This document shows positions 24,398 to 33,104 of a DNA stretch of 35,736 bases, one piece after another. This DNA comes from Saprospiraceae bacterium (GTDB lineage: Bacteria; Bacteroidota; Bacteroidia; Chitinophagales; Saprospiraceae): positions 1 to 35,736 of the forward strand of contig JAHDHB010000008.1 in the NCBI GenBank assembly GCA_020631545.1, read 5' to 3'. The position numbers were made by a program, and so were the translations under genes. Every line of letters starts with the position of its first letter. The first letter of the stretch is position 1. The notes under the pieces are model-generated. The model ran no database searches and was not told the origin of the DNA. It worked only from the letters and a program-made list of their open reading frames with translations.

Positions 24398-26029
24398 ATG
24401 TCAAACGCTTTTTTTCAAGTACCTATACCTTCCAATGAACCTGTATTGAGTTATGCGCCAGGCAGCGCTGAGCGTGCCGAATTAAAAGCTACACTCAAAT
24501 CGATGAAGTCCTCTCAGATTGACATTCCTATGTTTATTGGGGGCAAAGAAGTTCGAACAAAAGAATTGGTGGCTATACGTCCACCTCATGAGATAGATCA
24601 TGTGTTGGGGCATTACCACAAAGGTGATTCCAAGCATGTAAAAATGGCGATTAAAGCAGCTATGGAGGCTCGTGATGCTTGGGAAAACATGCCTTGGCAA
24701 GATAGAGCAGCTATTTTTCTCAAAGCTGCCGACTTATTGGCTGGCCCCTATCGGGCAAGAATGAATGCAGCAACTATGCTTGGCCAGTCAAAGAATGCTT
24801 ACCAAGCAGAAATTGATGCTGCTTGTGAGATGATCGACTTTTTCCGATTTAATGTTCAATACATGACGGACATTTACTTGGATCAACCAGAAAGTAATCC
24901 TGGTGTTTGGAATCGTTTAGAATATCGTGGGTTAGAAGGTTTTGTCTTTGCTATTTCTCCTTTCAATTTTACCTCTATTGCGGCCAATCTTTGTGCAGCA
25001 CCTGCTATGATGGGCAATGTGGTTTTATGGAAACCTGCTGAAACTGAAATCTATTCGGCTAAAGTTATCATGGATTTATTCCGCGAAGCGGGTTTACCTG
25101 CTGGTGTTATCAATTTAATTTTGACCGATGGTCCTGTGGCTGGAGATATTGTTTTTGAGCATCCTGATTTCGCGGGCTTGCACTTCACTGGTAGTACGAA
25201 TGTCTTCCAGTTTATGTGGAAAACAATTGGCAATAATATCCATAAATACCGCAATTACCCTAGAATCGTAGGTGAAACAGGTGGTAAAGATTTTGTGATG
25301 GCGCATCCATCAGCCGATGTTGATGCTTTAGTAACGGCGCTTTCTCGTGGTGCTTTCGAATACCAAGGGCAAAAATGTTCTGCTGCTTCTAGAGCCTACA
25401 TCCCGAAGAGTTTATGGCAGGAAGTGAAGAAGAAATTATGTGCAGATTTGGAGGGAATGAGCATGGGAACACCTGAGGATTTTACCAATTTCATCAATGC
25501 TGTTATTGATGAAAGGGCTTTCGATAAAATCAGCTCTTACATCGCAAACGCTAAGCGTAGCAAAGATGCAGAGATTATTGCTGGAGGAAATTATGATAAA
25601 ACCAAAGGTTACTTCATCGAGCCAACGGTAATTCTAGCAAAAGACCCGAAGTATGTTACCATTTGCGAAGAGATTTTTGGACCAGTGTTGACGATTTATG
25701 TGTATGAGGATAAAAAGTTTGATGAAACACTAGAATTAGTCGATACGAGTTCTCCCTATGCACTGACAGGGGCTCTATTTGCTAAAGATCGCACCGTTAT
25801 CAATCATGCATCTGCCAAATTGCGTCATGCGGCTGGTAATTTCTATATTAATGATAAACCAACAGGCGCGGTAGTCGGGCAGCAGCCATTTGGAGGTGCA
25901 AGAGCCTCAGGTACAAATGATAAAGCAGGCTCCGCCTTGAATTTATACCGCTGGATATCTCCTAGAACGATAAAGGAAACCTTTGTTGCTCCTAAGAATT
26001 ACCGCTACCCATTTATGTTGGAAGATTAA
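24398..26029 (+). CDS. pruA: L-glutamate gamma-semialdehyde (1-pyrroline-5-carboxylate) dehydrogenase
   Basis: A 543-residue aldehyde dehydrogenase of the P5CDH type that resembles the mitochondrial ALDH4A1 form more than the bifunctional PutA. It oxidises glutamate semialdehyde from proline breakdown to glutamate with NAD+. Visible are the Asn of SPFNFTSIA, the NAD-binding LWKPAETE and FTGSTNVF, Glu293 in VGETGGKD, and the nucleophile Cys327 in QGQKCSAASRAY. The C-terminal GQQPFGGARASGTNDKAG and the ending RTIKETFV are family-typical. No proline dehydrogenase is in the window. A perfect palindrome follows within 4 bp of the stop codon. Confidence 0.95.
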   Translation: MSNAFFQVPIPSNEPVLSYAPGSAERAELKATLKSMKSSQIDIPMFIGGKEVRTKELVAIRPPHEIDHVLGHYHKGDSKHVKMAIKAAMEARDAWENMPWQDRAAIFLKAADLLAGPYRARMNAATMLGQSKNAYQAEIDAACEMIDFFRFNVQYMTDIYLDQPESNPGVWNRLEYRGLEGFVFAISPFNFTSIAANLCAAPAMMGNVVLWKPAETEIYSAKVIMDLFREAGLPAGVINLILTDGPVAGDIVFEHPDFAGLHFTGSTNVFQFMWKTIGNNIHKYRNYPRIVGETGGKDFVMAHPSADVDALVTALSRGAFEYQGQKCSAASRAYIPKSLWQEVKKKLCADLEGMSMGTPEDFTNFINAVIDERAFDKISSYIANAKRSKDAEIIAGGNYDKTKGYFIEPTVILAKDPKYVTICEEIFGPVLTIYVYEDKKFDETLELVDTSSPYALTGALFAKDRTVINHASAKLRHAAGNFYINDKPTGAVVGQQPFGGARASGTNDKAGSALNLYRWISPRTIKETFVAPKNYRYPFMLED

Positions 26030-26032
26030 TTT

Positions 26033-26068
26033 ATTTGATGGGACGCAATGCATTGCGTCCCATCAAAT
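26033..26068. terminator. Perfect 36-bp palindrome between converging genes
   Basis: The two 18-base halves (26033-26050, 26051-26068) are exact reverse complements; in RNA the centre would open into a small loop. It starts 4 bases after the pruA stop codon and ends 2 bases before the opposing stop codon. Core GACGCAATGCATTGCGTC. Terminator function is inferred from position; no long T-run is present. Confidence 0.75.
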
Positions 26069-26069
26069 A

Positions 26070-26351
26070 TCAAATAATGACGTCAAATTCATCATCATCT
26101 TCATCTACGACATTGCGCTCCATTGCTCGTCCAATAGAATTGCTCATTTCCTCAAAACGTTGGACAACTTCTTGAAGAAAAATTTCATCGACAATCGTTT
26201 TAACATCCTGAAAGTTGCTTATCGCAATGCTTTCCCTTAATTTGTACGTTTGTTCCAAGAGGTTATTCTCTAGCTTAATGGCTAGTTTATTGCCCATTTT
26301 GAAAATGGTGATTTTACATCTTGGATCATTGATTTCGCCAATAATACGCAT
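26070..26351 (-). CDS. Small conserved-looking protein (93 aa), unknown function
   Basis: A 93-residue protein beginning MRIIGEINDPRCKITIFKMGNK, then a strand KLAIKLENNLLEQTYKLRES, a helix (VKTIVDEIFLQEVVQRFEEM) and an acidic tail (VDEDDDEFDVII). The N-terminal half looks like a small beta sheet and the acidic tail may bind a partner or ions. There is no signal peptide. I have an impression of similar short proteins in other Bacteroidota, without a name. It converges with pruA across the palindrome, and its stop codon is 2 bp from it. Confidence 0.75.
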   Translation of the reverse strand: MRIIGEINDPRCKITIFKMGNKLAIKLENNLLEQTYKLRESIAISNFQDVKTIVDEIFLQEVVQRFEEMSNSIGRAMERNVVDEDDDEFDVII

Positions 26352-26443
26352 ATAGTTCTGATTTTGATTGCAAAAATAGTAAATTAATTATGGCAGAACT
26401 TATATGCCCCCCATGATGTTTAAAATACACAAAGAATAAGACA

Positions 26444-27379
26444 ATGAATCGCTTCTATATACTTTCCCTACTAGGAATCCTTTCCCTTTTCCTAGCATGC
26501 GAAACAGAATACATCCCTGATATTCCCAACGATGAACCAGATATCGTGGTAGAGGGGTATATCGAAGCTGGTCCTAATGCTCGCCCCCCCTACGTTTTAT
26601 TAACGCAAAGCACGCCTTTCTTTTCTACGATTAATGCAGAAGCGTTGAATGATTTATTCGTCCATGATGCCGTGGTCACTATCTCTGACGGGACGAACAC
26701 CATTCCGCTTACCGAAGTTTGTTATAATGACCTATCCCCTGCCCAACAAGAACTTGTTGGAGAAGCACTTGGCCTAGGAGAGGCGGACAGTATTGGGTTG
26801 AATATCTGTGTCTATATTGAAGCCAATTTGGCTCCTGCCCTAGGCGAAGTTGGGAAAAGCTATGATTTACGTATAGAATTGGAAGACAAAGTATTAACGG
26901 CTACAACGACGATACCACAGATCGTACCAGTTGATTCTGTTCGCTATGTGAAATTGCCTGAAGAAGCCGATCCCACTCTACGAGAATTACGTGGTTTTTT
27001 GACAGACATTCCTGGTGTTGCGAGTTATTACCGTTATTTCACTCAACGAAATGCCGAGCCACTTTATCCTGGCCTTAATTCTGTCATCGACGACGTATTC
27101 TTTGATGGTCAATCTTTTGAATTTCCTATTACTAGAGGACAAGGAAGAACAGACATCATAGATTTTGATACCTTCGGTTATTTTTGGCTTGGTGATACGG
27201 TTACCGTAAAATTTTGTACCATCGATCAAAAACACTACGATTTTTGGAATACCTTAGAATTTAACACGGCTAGTGATGGTCCTTTTTCTTCCTTCACCAA
27301 GGTACAAAGCAATGTGGACGGTGGCCTTGGTGTTTGGGGAGGTTATGGCGTTTCTACTAAAACGATTGTGATTGAATAA
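26444..27379 (+). CDS. DUF4249-like lipoprotein
   Basis: A 311-residue lipoprotein: signal LLGILSLFLAC with Cys19, then ETEYIPDIPNDEPDIVVEGYIEAG, which is the usual start of DUF4249 proteins. Later DUF4249-style pieces are VTISDGTNTIPLTE, YDLRIELEDKVLTATTTIPQIVPVDS and the end YGVSTKTIVIE. In many Bacteroidota DUF4249 genes sit beside a TonB-dependent receptor; here the nearest receptor is 15 kb away. Role unknown, presumably outer-membrane or periplasmic. mnmA follows 112 bp later with its own promoter element. Confidence 0.85.
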   Translation: MNRFYILSLLGILSLFLACETEYIPDIPNDEPDIVVEGYIEAGPNARPPYVLLTQSTPFFSTINAEALNDLFVHDAVVTISDGTNTIPLTEVCYNDLSPAQQELVGEALGLGEADSIGLNICVYIEANLAPALGEVGKSYDLRIELEDKVLTATTTIPQIVPVDSVRYVKLPEEADPTLRELRGFLTDIPGVASYYRYFTQRNAEPLYPGLNSVIDDVFFDGQSFEFPITRGQGRTDIIDFDTFGYFWLGDTVTVKFCTIDQKHYDFWNTLEFNTASDGPFSSFTKVQSNVDGGLGVWGGYGVSTKTIVIE

Positions 27380-27395
27380 GGCTAATTAAAAAGCC

Positions 27396-27425
27396 TTTAT
27401 ATAAGGAACGAATTTTGTATTTTTG
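27396..27425 (+). promoter_or_regulatory. Probable promoter of mnmA
   Basis: TATTTTTG at 27418-27425 is an exact TAnnTTTG -7 element; a weak -33 (TTTA, 27396-27399) lies 18 bases upstream. The start codon is 66 bases downstream. Confidence 0.5.
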
Positions 27426-27491
27426 CCGTTCAAACTAAGGAACTCCTTAGAGTCTTCCAACAAGTTTAGCTAATAATTAAATTTCAGGATA

Positions 27492-28592
27492 ATGAGTAAG
27501 CACGGACGGGTATTAGTGGCCATGAGTGGAGGTATAGATAGCACAGTTACAGCCATGCTTTTGCACGAGCAAGGCTATGAGGTTGTGGGAATTACCATGA
27601 AAACATGGGATTACGCGAATTCTGGCGGGAATAAGAAGGAAACAGGCTGCTGTAGCTTGGATTCCATCAATGATGCGCGTCAAGTAGCGGTAGATCGAGG
27701 TTTTCACCACTTTATAGTTGATATTCGGGAAGAGTTTGGCAATTATGTCATTGACAACTTTGTGGATGAATATATGGCTGGCCGTACCCCCAATCCTTGT
27801 GTTTTATGTAATACACATATCAAGTGGGAAGCTTTATTGAAACGTGCTGATTCCTTGGATTGTGAGTTTATTGCTACAGGCCATTACGCTCAAATTCGTC
27901 AAGAAAATGACCGTTATTATGTAACGAAATCCGTAGATGAGCAAAAAGATCAGTCCTATGTACTTTGGGGCTTGAGTCAAGCTTGCTTGGAGCGCAGTCG
28001 TTTTCCTATTGGTCATATGAAAAAGCCAGAAGTTCGCCAATTGGCCTATGATTGGGGATATACTGATCTAGCAAAGAAGGGGGAAAGCTACGAAATATGC
28101 TTCGTTCCTGATAACGACTATAGAGGATTTTTAAAACGACAAGTAGCAGGATTAGAAGAAAAGGTAGCGGGTGGAAGTTTCGTGACCACTGAAGGAAAAA
28201 CGGTAGGGACGCACAAGGGGTATCCTTTTTATACCGTAGGCCAACGAAAAGGCTTAGGCATTGCTTTGGGAGAACCTGTTTACGTTACTAAAATCATCCC
28301 TGAAACCAATACTGTTGTCCTAGGGAAATTAGAAGATCTTATTCGAAATGGGATGACGGTAGGTCAACTCAATTCCATGAAATATGCAGAACTACCAGAA
28401 AACATGGATCTACTAACCAAAATTCGCTACCACGACAAGGGAACGATGGCGAATTTGACGAATAAGGGAGAGACGGTAGAAGTCAACTTCCTAGCCAATG
28501 TAAAAGGTGTAGCCCCTGGGCAATCTGCTGTCTTTTATGAAGGTGATGACGTCGTAGGCGGCGGAATTATCCGAAGAAATGTAACCGCATAA
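27492..28592 (+). CDS. mnmA: tRNA-specific 2-thiouridylase MnmA
   Basis: A 366-residue PP-loop enzyme that thiolates uridine 34 of tRNAs for Lys, Glu and Gln. It activates the base with ATP through SGGIDS (12-17) and uses two catalytic cysteines: Cys103 (TPNPCVLCN) and Cys203 (SYEICFVPD). GHYAQI (131-136), KDQSYVLWGL and VGQRKGLGIALGEP are also family landmarks. Length and order are standard. It acts in the cytoplasm with a sulfur relay that is not encoded nearby. A hairpin follows the stop codon by 4 bases. Confidence 0.97.
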   Translation: MSKHGRVLVAMSGGIDSTVTAMLLHEQGYEVVGITMKTWDYANSGGNKKETGCCSLDSINDARQVAVDRGFHHFIVDIREEFGNYVIDNFVDEYMAGRTPNPCVLCNTHIKWEALLKRADSLDCEFIATGHYAQIRQENDRYYVTKSVDEQKDQSYVLWGLSQACLERSRFPIGHMKKPEVRQLAYDWGYTDLAKKGESYEICFVPDNDYRGFLKRQVAGLEEKVAGGSFVTTEGKTVGTHKGYPFYTVGQRKGLGIALGEPVYVTKIIPETNTVVLGKLEDLIRNGMTVGQLNSMKYAELPENMDLLTKIRYHDKGTMANLTNKGETVEVNFLANVKGVAPGQSAVFYEGDDVVGGGIIRRNVTA

Positions 28593-28596
28593 CGGT

Positions 28597-28628
28597 GTTA
28601 GCTGGTAATTTCAAAATTACCAGCTAAC
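28597..28628 (+). terminator. Hairpin after mnmA
   Basis: GTTAGCTGGTAATTT (28597-28611) and AAATTACCAGCTAAC (28614-28628) are exact complements, so a long stem forms with a small loop. No T-run follows, so it may be a weak terminator or mRNA 3'-end protector. A shorter relative, GTTCACAG with CTGTGAAC, follows preA at 34434-34465. Confidence 0.55.
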
Positions 28629-28973
28629 TACCTCTTCCTAAATGTTCAATCCATCTCCACCCTATACCTAGAATTTATAGAACTTCAATTTCATAATTCT
28701 GCTGTTATTTCCTACCATTCTTATTCCAATTTGAAATAGTAACACCACACGTTGATTAAAACCAACGGTATGCCCTCTCCTTCCCCCTTTTTTCAAAATT
28801 AATTCGCTTTATTTACAGATAATTAGCAAATTTTTCTTAGAATAGATCAAAATCTACTATTTTAACGCCCAAATTTGACTTTAGAACATAAGTGTATGTT
28901 TAAATTACGTTTTTAGGATAAAGAAAATGCTTTTAAACATGCTTTTGAACACAAGCAAAACAACGGTTATTAT
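28629..28973. other. Spacer and leader before the pyrimidine cluster
   Basis: About 345 bases without a gene. Besides the promoter entry, I see only AT-rich sequence and a pair of near-identical ATGCTTTTAAACA/ATGCTTTTGAACA units at about 28927-28952, just before the dihydropyrimidinase start. Confidence 0.5.
28874..28902 (+). promoter_or_regulatory. Probable promoter of the dihydropyrimidinase gene
   Basis: TTTG (28874-28877), a 17-base spacer and TATGTTTA (28895-28902; consensus TAnnTTTG with one mismatch) match the Bacteroidota housekeeping promoter, 71 bases before the ATG. Confidence 0.55.
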
Positions 28974-30356
28974 ATGTCCATTCTTATTAAAAACGGCAGA
29001 GTAATCACGGGATCGGATGATTACATTGCAGATGTGTATATTGAAGGAGAAAAAATTGCCGCTATCGGTAAAGGTTTAAAAATCAATGCTGAACGGACGA
29101 TTGATGCTACAGGAAAGTTAGTTTTTCCTGGAGCGATTGATCCACACGTTCACTTGGATATGCCATTTATGGGGACTTTTTCCAGTGATAGCTATGAAAC
29201 GGGAACACTAGCTGCGCTTCATGGTGGGACAACGATGGTTATCGATTTTATCCTTCAAACACAAGGAAAATCATTACACCATGCACTAGAAGAATGGCAA
29301 GGCCGTTCAAATGGGAATTGCTATGGAGATTATTCTTTCCATATGGCAGTGACGGATTATAACGACGAGACGAGGAAGGAGATAAAAGAAATGATAAATG
29401 AGGAAGGGATTACTTCTTTTAAAACCTTTATGGCTTACAAAGGTGCTTTGATGATCGATGATGGTCAAATGGTGCAATTGATGAAAGAGGTGAAAGCCCA
29501 AGGAGGGATGGTCACTGTTCATGCAACTAATGGGGATGTGATTGATTCCTTGATAGCCAAGCATAAAGCGGAGGGTAAACTGTCTCCTTTATATCACTAC
29601 CTTTCTCAGCCCGAGATCACCGAATCTGAGGCTTCTGGTCGTTTTGCGGATATGGCGCACTATACAGGGGTTCCTGCCTATATAGTCCATATGACTTGTG
29701 AAGGCGCTTTGAATGCTATTCGTCATGCTACGACGCGCAATCAAAAGGTATATGCAGAGACGTGTATTCAGTACCTTATTTTGGATGCTTCTTTATATGA
29801 AAAAGACTTTGAAGGTGCCAAATGGGTGATGAGTCCCCCGCTTCGTGAAAAGAAAGATCAAGAAGCCCTTTGGGCTGGTATCAATCAAGGCTTGGTACAA
29901 GTAGTCGCCACCGATCATTGTCCATTTAAGTGGGAACAAAAACTGATGGGGAAAGATGATTTCTCCAAGATTCCAAATGGTCATCCAGCTATTGAAAACC
30001 GAGTAGAATTATTGTTTTCTGAAGGTGTAAATAAGGGACGAATTAGCCTCAATAAATTTGTAGAGGTGCTTTCTACAAATCCTGCCAAAATCTTTGGTAT
30101 GTATCCGCAAAAAGGCACTATTGGTATCGGTTCTGATGCAGATATTGTCATTTTTGATCCCAATGAAGAACATAAAATCTCTGCCAAAACACACCACATG
30201 AATGTCGATTATTCTGGTTATGAGGGTTGGAAACTGAAAGGCAAATGCAAGACGGTTTTACTTCGTGGCCAAGTAGCCATCGACAATGGAGAAGTGTGTA
30301 TTCAAAAAGGATACGGCAACTTCATTAAGCGAGGAAAATCAAGAGGTTTTATATAA
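28974..30356 (+). CDS. hydA: Dihydropyrimidinase (D-hydantoinase family)
   Basis: A 460-residue amidohydrolase that opens dihydrouracil and dihydrothymine to N-carbamoyl-beta-amino acids, the second step of reductive pyrimidine degradation. All metal ligands of the binuclear zinc site can be placed: His58 and His60 (DPHVHLDMPF), carboxylated Lys150 (SFKTFMAYKG), His183 (VTVHATN), His239 (IVHMTCE) and Asp314 (ATDHCPF). Substrate-loop motifs TTMVIDF and NGHPAIENR fit dihydropyrimidinase better than dihydroorotase or allantoinase. It heads a same-strand cluster with the enzymes of steps 3 and 1 and has its own promoter match. Confidence 0.95.
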   Translation: MSILIKNGRVITGSDDYIADVYIEGEKIAAIGKGLKINAERTIDATGKLVFPGAIDPHVHLDMPFMGTFSSDSYETGTLAALHGGTTMVIDFILQTQGKSLHHALEEWQGRSNGNCYGDYSFHMAVTDYNDETRKEIKEMINEEGITSFKTFMAYKGALMIDDGQMVQLMKEVKAQGGMVTVHATNGDVIDSLIAKHKAEGKLSPLYHYLSQPEITESEASGRFADMAHYTGVPAYIVHMTCEGALNAIRHATTRNQKVYAETCIQYLILDASLYEKDFEGAKWVMSPPLREKKDQEALWAGINQGLVQVVATDHCPFKWEQKLMGKDDFSKIPNGHPAIENRVELLFSEGVNKGRISLNKFVEVLSTNPAKIFGMYPQKGTIGIGSDADIVIFDPNEEHKISAKTHHMNVDYSGYEGWKLKGKCKTVLLRGQVAIDNGEVCIQKGYGNFIKRGKSRGFI

Positions 30357-30358
30357 TT

Positions 30359-30418
30359 GTAGAGGGTAGAAAGTAGAGTGTATTTTGACTTTGTAGATTT
30401 TCCTTTGGAAAATCTACA
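30359..30418. repeat. Three heptamers plus a 12-bp hairpin
   Basis: GTAGAGG, GTAGAAA and GTAGAGT run in phase at 30359-30379, starting two bases after the dihydropyrimidinase stop codon. A perfect hairpin follows: TGTAGATTTTCC (30392-30403) with GGAAAATCTACA (30407-30418) around TTT. Without a T-run it is not a classic terminator. Confidence 0.65.
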
Positions 30419-30552
30419 GACAATGACGATAGGCTGCTCTTCTATCTTTCTCTAGTAAAAACAAACCCAAGCATCGAATTAAAATCAAGATATATTGTTT
30501 GATTTCAGTGCCTTAATTGTTTTTAAGCACTAAATTGTAAAATTTGACAACT

Positions 30553-31419
30553 ATGCCTAGAAAAGTAAAATCAGGTCTTATACAAATGAGTCTTCCAATT
30601 TCGGAAGGAGAAGGAACGATGAAGGAAATCATCGACGCGATGTATGACAAACACATCCCTTATATAGAAGAAGCGGGGAAAAAAGGCGTTCAGATTCTTT
30701 GTTTGCAAGAAATTTTTAACACTCCATATTTCTGCCCAGGACAAGATCGTGCTTGGTATGCATCAGCAGAGGCGGTGCCTGGTCCAACAACAGAAAAATT
30801 GGCGCATTATGCCAAAAAATATGAAATGGTCATCGTTGTACCTATTTATGAAAAGGAACAACCAGGTGTATTATACAACACCGCTGCGGTAATCGATGCA
30901 GATGGGAAGTACTTGGGCAAGTACCGCAAAAATCATATCCCACACACTTCAGGTTTCTGGGAAAAATTCTTTTTCAAACCAGGCAATTTAGGCTACCCTG
31001 TATTCGAAACCAAGTACGCCAAAGTTGGAGTTTATATCTGTTACGATAGGCATTTCCCTGACGGTGCTAGAGCTTTAGGCTTGAATGGCGCTGAAATCGT
31101 TTACAATCCCTCCGCTACGGTAGCTGGGCTTTCGCAATATCTATGGAAACTAGAGCAACCTGCGCATGCTGCTGCGAACGGCTATTTTATGGGCTGCATT
31201 AATCGTGTTGGAGAAGAGAAACCTTGGAATTTAGGCCGTTTTTATGGCACATCTTATTTTGTGGATCCAAGAGGACAGATTTTCTCGCAAGCATCTGAGT
31301 ATGATGATGAATTGCTTATTGCCGAGTTTGACTTAGATATGATAGATGAAGTACGATCTACTTGGCAGTTCTTTAGAGATCGCAGGCCAGAAACTTATGG
31401 GAAGTTGGTCGAGTTATAA
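30553..31419 (+). CDS. Beta-ureidopropionase-like N-carbamoyl amidohydrolase (nitrilase superfamily)
   Basis: A 288-residue nitrilase-fold enzyme. The Glu-Lys-Cys triad is Glu53 (CLQEIFN), Lys126 (YRKNHIPH) and Cys163 (VYICYDRHFPD). The motif HTSGFWEKFFFKPGN (131-145) is typical of N-carbamoyl-amide hydrolases such as beta-ureidopropionase and N-carbamoylputrescine amidase. Between dihydropyrimidinase and preTA the natural reading is beta-ureidopropionase, which releases beta-alanine, CO2 and ammonia. Start: ATG at 30553; a TTG three codons upstream would add MTT. Substrate choice is inferred from context. Confidence 0.93.
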   Translation: MPRKVKSGLIQMSLPISEGEGTMKEIIDAMYDKHIPYIEEAGKKGVQILCLQEIFNTPYFCPGQDRAWYASAEAVPGPTTEKLAHYAKKYEMVIVVPIYEKEQPGVLYNTAAVIDADGKYLGKYRKNHIPHTSGFWEKFFFKPGNLGYPVFETKYAKVGVYICYDRHFPDGARALGLNGAEIVYNPSATVAGLSQYLWKLEQPAHAAANGYFMGCINRVGEEKPWNLGRFYGTSYFVDPRGQIFSQASEYDDELLIAEFDLDMIDEVRSTWQFFRDRRPETYGKLVEL

Positions 31420-31619
31420 GCGATAATTGCAAATAAAATGGTGGATTGAAAATGCTTTCAGTTCATCATTTTAGAGTTAGATGGACAAGGATAATTTGGA
31501 GTTAAGCCTTCTTTTCGTATCAAATAAATTTTGATTTGGTTAAATAACGAGCCTTTTTATCATTTTTTTGCTTTTTTTTGAAATAAAATGGCTTACTTCA
31601 TTGGTTTAGGTAATATTTT

Positions 31620-31651
31620 TTTGTCCTTCTACATTTTTCATTATACTTTTG
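31620..31651 (+). promoter_or_regulatory. Strong match to a Bacteroidota promoter before preT
   Basis: TTTG (31620-31623), a 20-base spacer and TACTTTTG (31644-31651) fit both consensus boxes (TTTG and TAnnTTTG). The preT ATG is 43 bases downstream, so preTA probably has its own promoter inside the cluster. Confidence 0.65.
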
Positions 31652-31694
31652 CAATAGATAGTTTATATTATTTAGATAGAAAACAACCATTTAT

Positions 31695-33053
31695 ATGCCT
31701 GAATATAATAGACCGACGACGGAGGAGGAATTGAAAGCCAATTTCGGTCAACTGAAACCTTTGATGAACGCAACGATGGCGTATTATGAGAGCTCCCGTT
31801 GTTTATATTGTTATGATGCGCCTTGTGTGCAAGCTTGTCCTACTGGAATTGATATCCCTTTGTTTATTCGCCAAATTAATAATGGTAATGTAGATGGAGC
31901 GGCAAAAACCATTTACGATTCCAATTATTTTGGGAATGCCTGTGGGAAAGTATGTCCTACTTCCGAGCTTTGTGAAGGTGCTTGTGTTTATAACAAACAA
32001 GACGTTAAACCTATTGAGATTGGCAGACTTCAAAGTTTCGCTACTCAACAAGCAATGGCTTCCAACAAGCAATTTTTTAAACCTGGAAGACCAAATGGGA
32101 AAAAGATTGGTATTATTGGGGCGGGGCCTGCCGGCATTTCTTGTGCCTGTGAGTTGAGATTATTGGGGTATGAAGTCGATATTTTTGAAGCCAAATCAAA
32201 ACCTTCGGGCCTTGCAGTTTATGGTTGTGCTCCCTATAAAATAACCAATAAAGAGATCTTTGAAGAGATGGACTATCTTCAAGGGCAATTTGGTTACACC
32301 ATTCATTTCAACCATCCTATTACGACTAGAGAGCAATTGGATGAAATGGAAATTACCTATGATGCTATCTTCTTAGCTATCGGTCTTGGGGCTACCAATA
32401 CCTACAACCTTGCTGGTGTAGATTTGAAAAATTGTATCGGTGCAACCGAATTTATTGCTCAACTCAAGATTGACCCATTAAATACCATAGTTGGAAAAAA
32501 AGTAGTAGTGATTGGAGGAGGAAACACTGCAATGGATGCCGCTTCGGAATCGGCTAGATTAGGTGCAGAAGAGGTCATTCTTGCCTACCGACGTAGCAAG
32601 GAAGGAATGGGCGCGTATCCTTTTGAGTATGTACTAGCAAAAGGTGCGGGGGTAAAAGGAGTGTTCAGCGTTTCTCCTGTCTCTGTAGAAGGAAAAAGCA
32701 CCGTGAAAGGCATTAAGCTTATTCGTACCGAAGAGGATGAAAAAGGATATCTTTCCAATATCGAGGGCAGCGAATTTGTTGTAGATTGTGATATGGTCAT
32801 TTTGGCTACAGGGCAATCTAAGAAAACCAAGTTCCTCTCCATGATCGAAGGTTTGAAGATCGATAAACGTGGACGAATTAAAATTAATTCAAATACGGGA
32901 CAAACGAACAATCCAATGTATTTTGCCTCAGGAGATGCTGTAAATGGCGGTGCAGAAGTCGTCAATGCTTGTGGAGAAGCCAAAAATTCAGCACGCTCAA
33001 TTCATCGCATCTTACTCAAGCACGGAACGATGAAGAAAAAAGATCAAGAGTAG
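31695..33053 (+). CDS. preT: NAD-dependent dihydropyrimidine dehydrogenase, PreT subunit
   Basis: A 452-residue flavoprotein of the glutamate-synthase-small-subunit type. The N-terminus carries eight cysteines for two [4Fe-4S] clusters: C36, C39, C44, C48 (CLYCYDAPCVQACP) and C83, C87, C93, C97. The FAD-binding GAGPAG is at 142-147 and the second nucleotide fold has VVVIGGGNTAMDAA. It takes electrons from NADH and passes them to PreA, which reduces uracil or thymine. preA starts 51 bp downstream. Its tail ends in KHGTMKKKDQE. Start ATG at 31695 follows the promoter match. Confidence 0.95.
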   Translation: MPEYNRPTTEEELKANFGQLKPLMNATMAYYESSRCLYCYDAPCVQACPTGIDIPLFIRQINNGNVDGAAKTIYDSNYFGNACGKVCPTSELCEGACVYNKQDVKPIEIGRLQSFATQQAMASNKQFFKPGRPNGKKIGIIGAGPAGISCACELRLLGYEVDIFEAKSKPSGLAVYGCAPYKITNKEIFEEMDYLQGQFGYTIHFNHPITTREQLDEMEITYDAIFLAIGLGATNTYNLAGVDLKNCIGATEFIAQLKIDPLNTIVGKKVVVIGGGNTAMDAASESARLGAEEVILAYRRSKEGMGAYPFEYVLAKGAGVKGVFSVSPVSVEGKSTVKGIKLIRTEEDEKGYLSNIEGSEFVVDCDMVILATGQSKKTKFLSMIEGLKIDKRGRIKINSNTGQTNNPMYFASGDAVNGGAEVVNACGEAKNSARSIHRILLKHGTMKKKDQE

Positions 33054-33104
33054 TCTTTAACTCCTGACGCCTTATTTAATCAACAATTCTCAATCAATAT
33101 ACAC

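Noticed and set aside
32585-32983. 132-codon reverse ORF within preT
   Set aside because: Antisense of a certain gene, no motif of its own.
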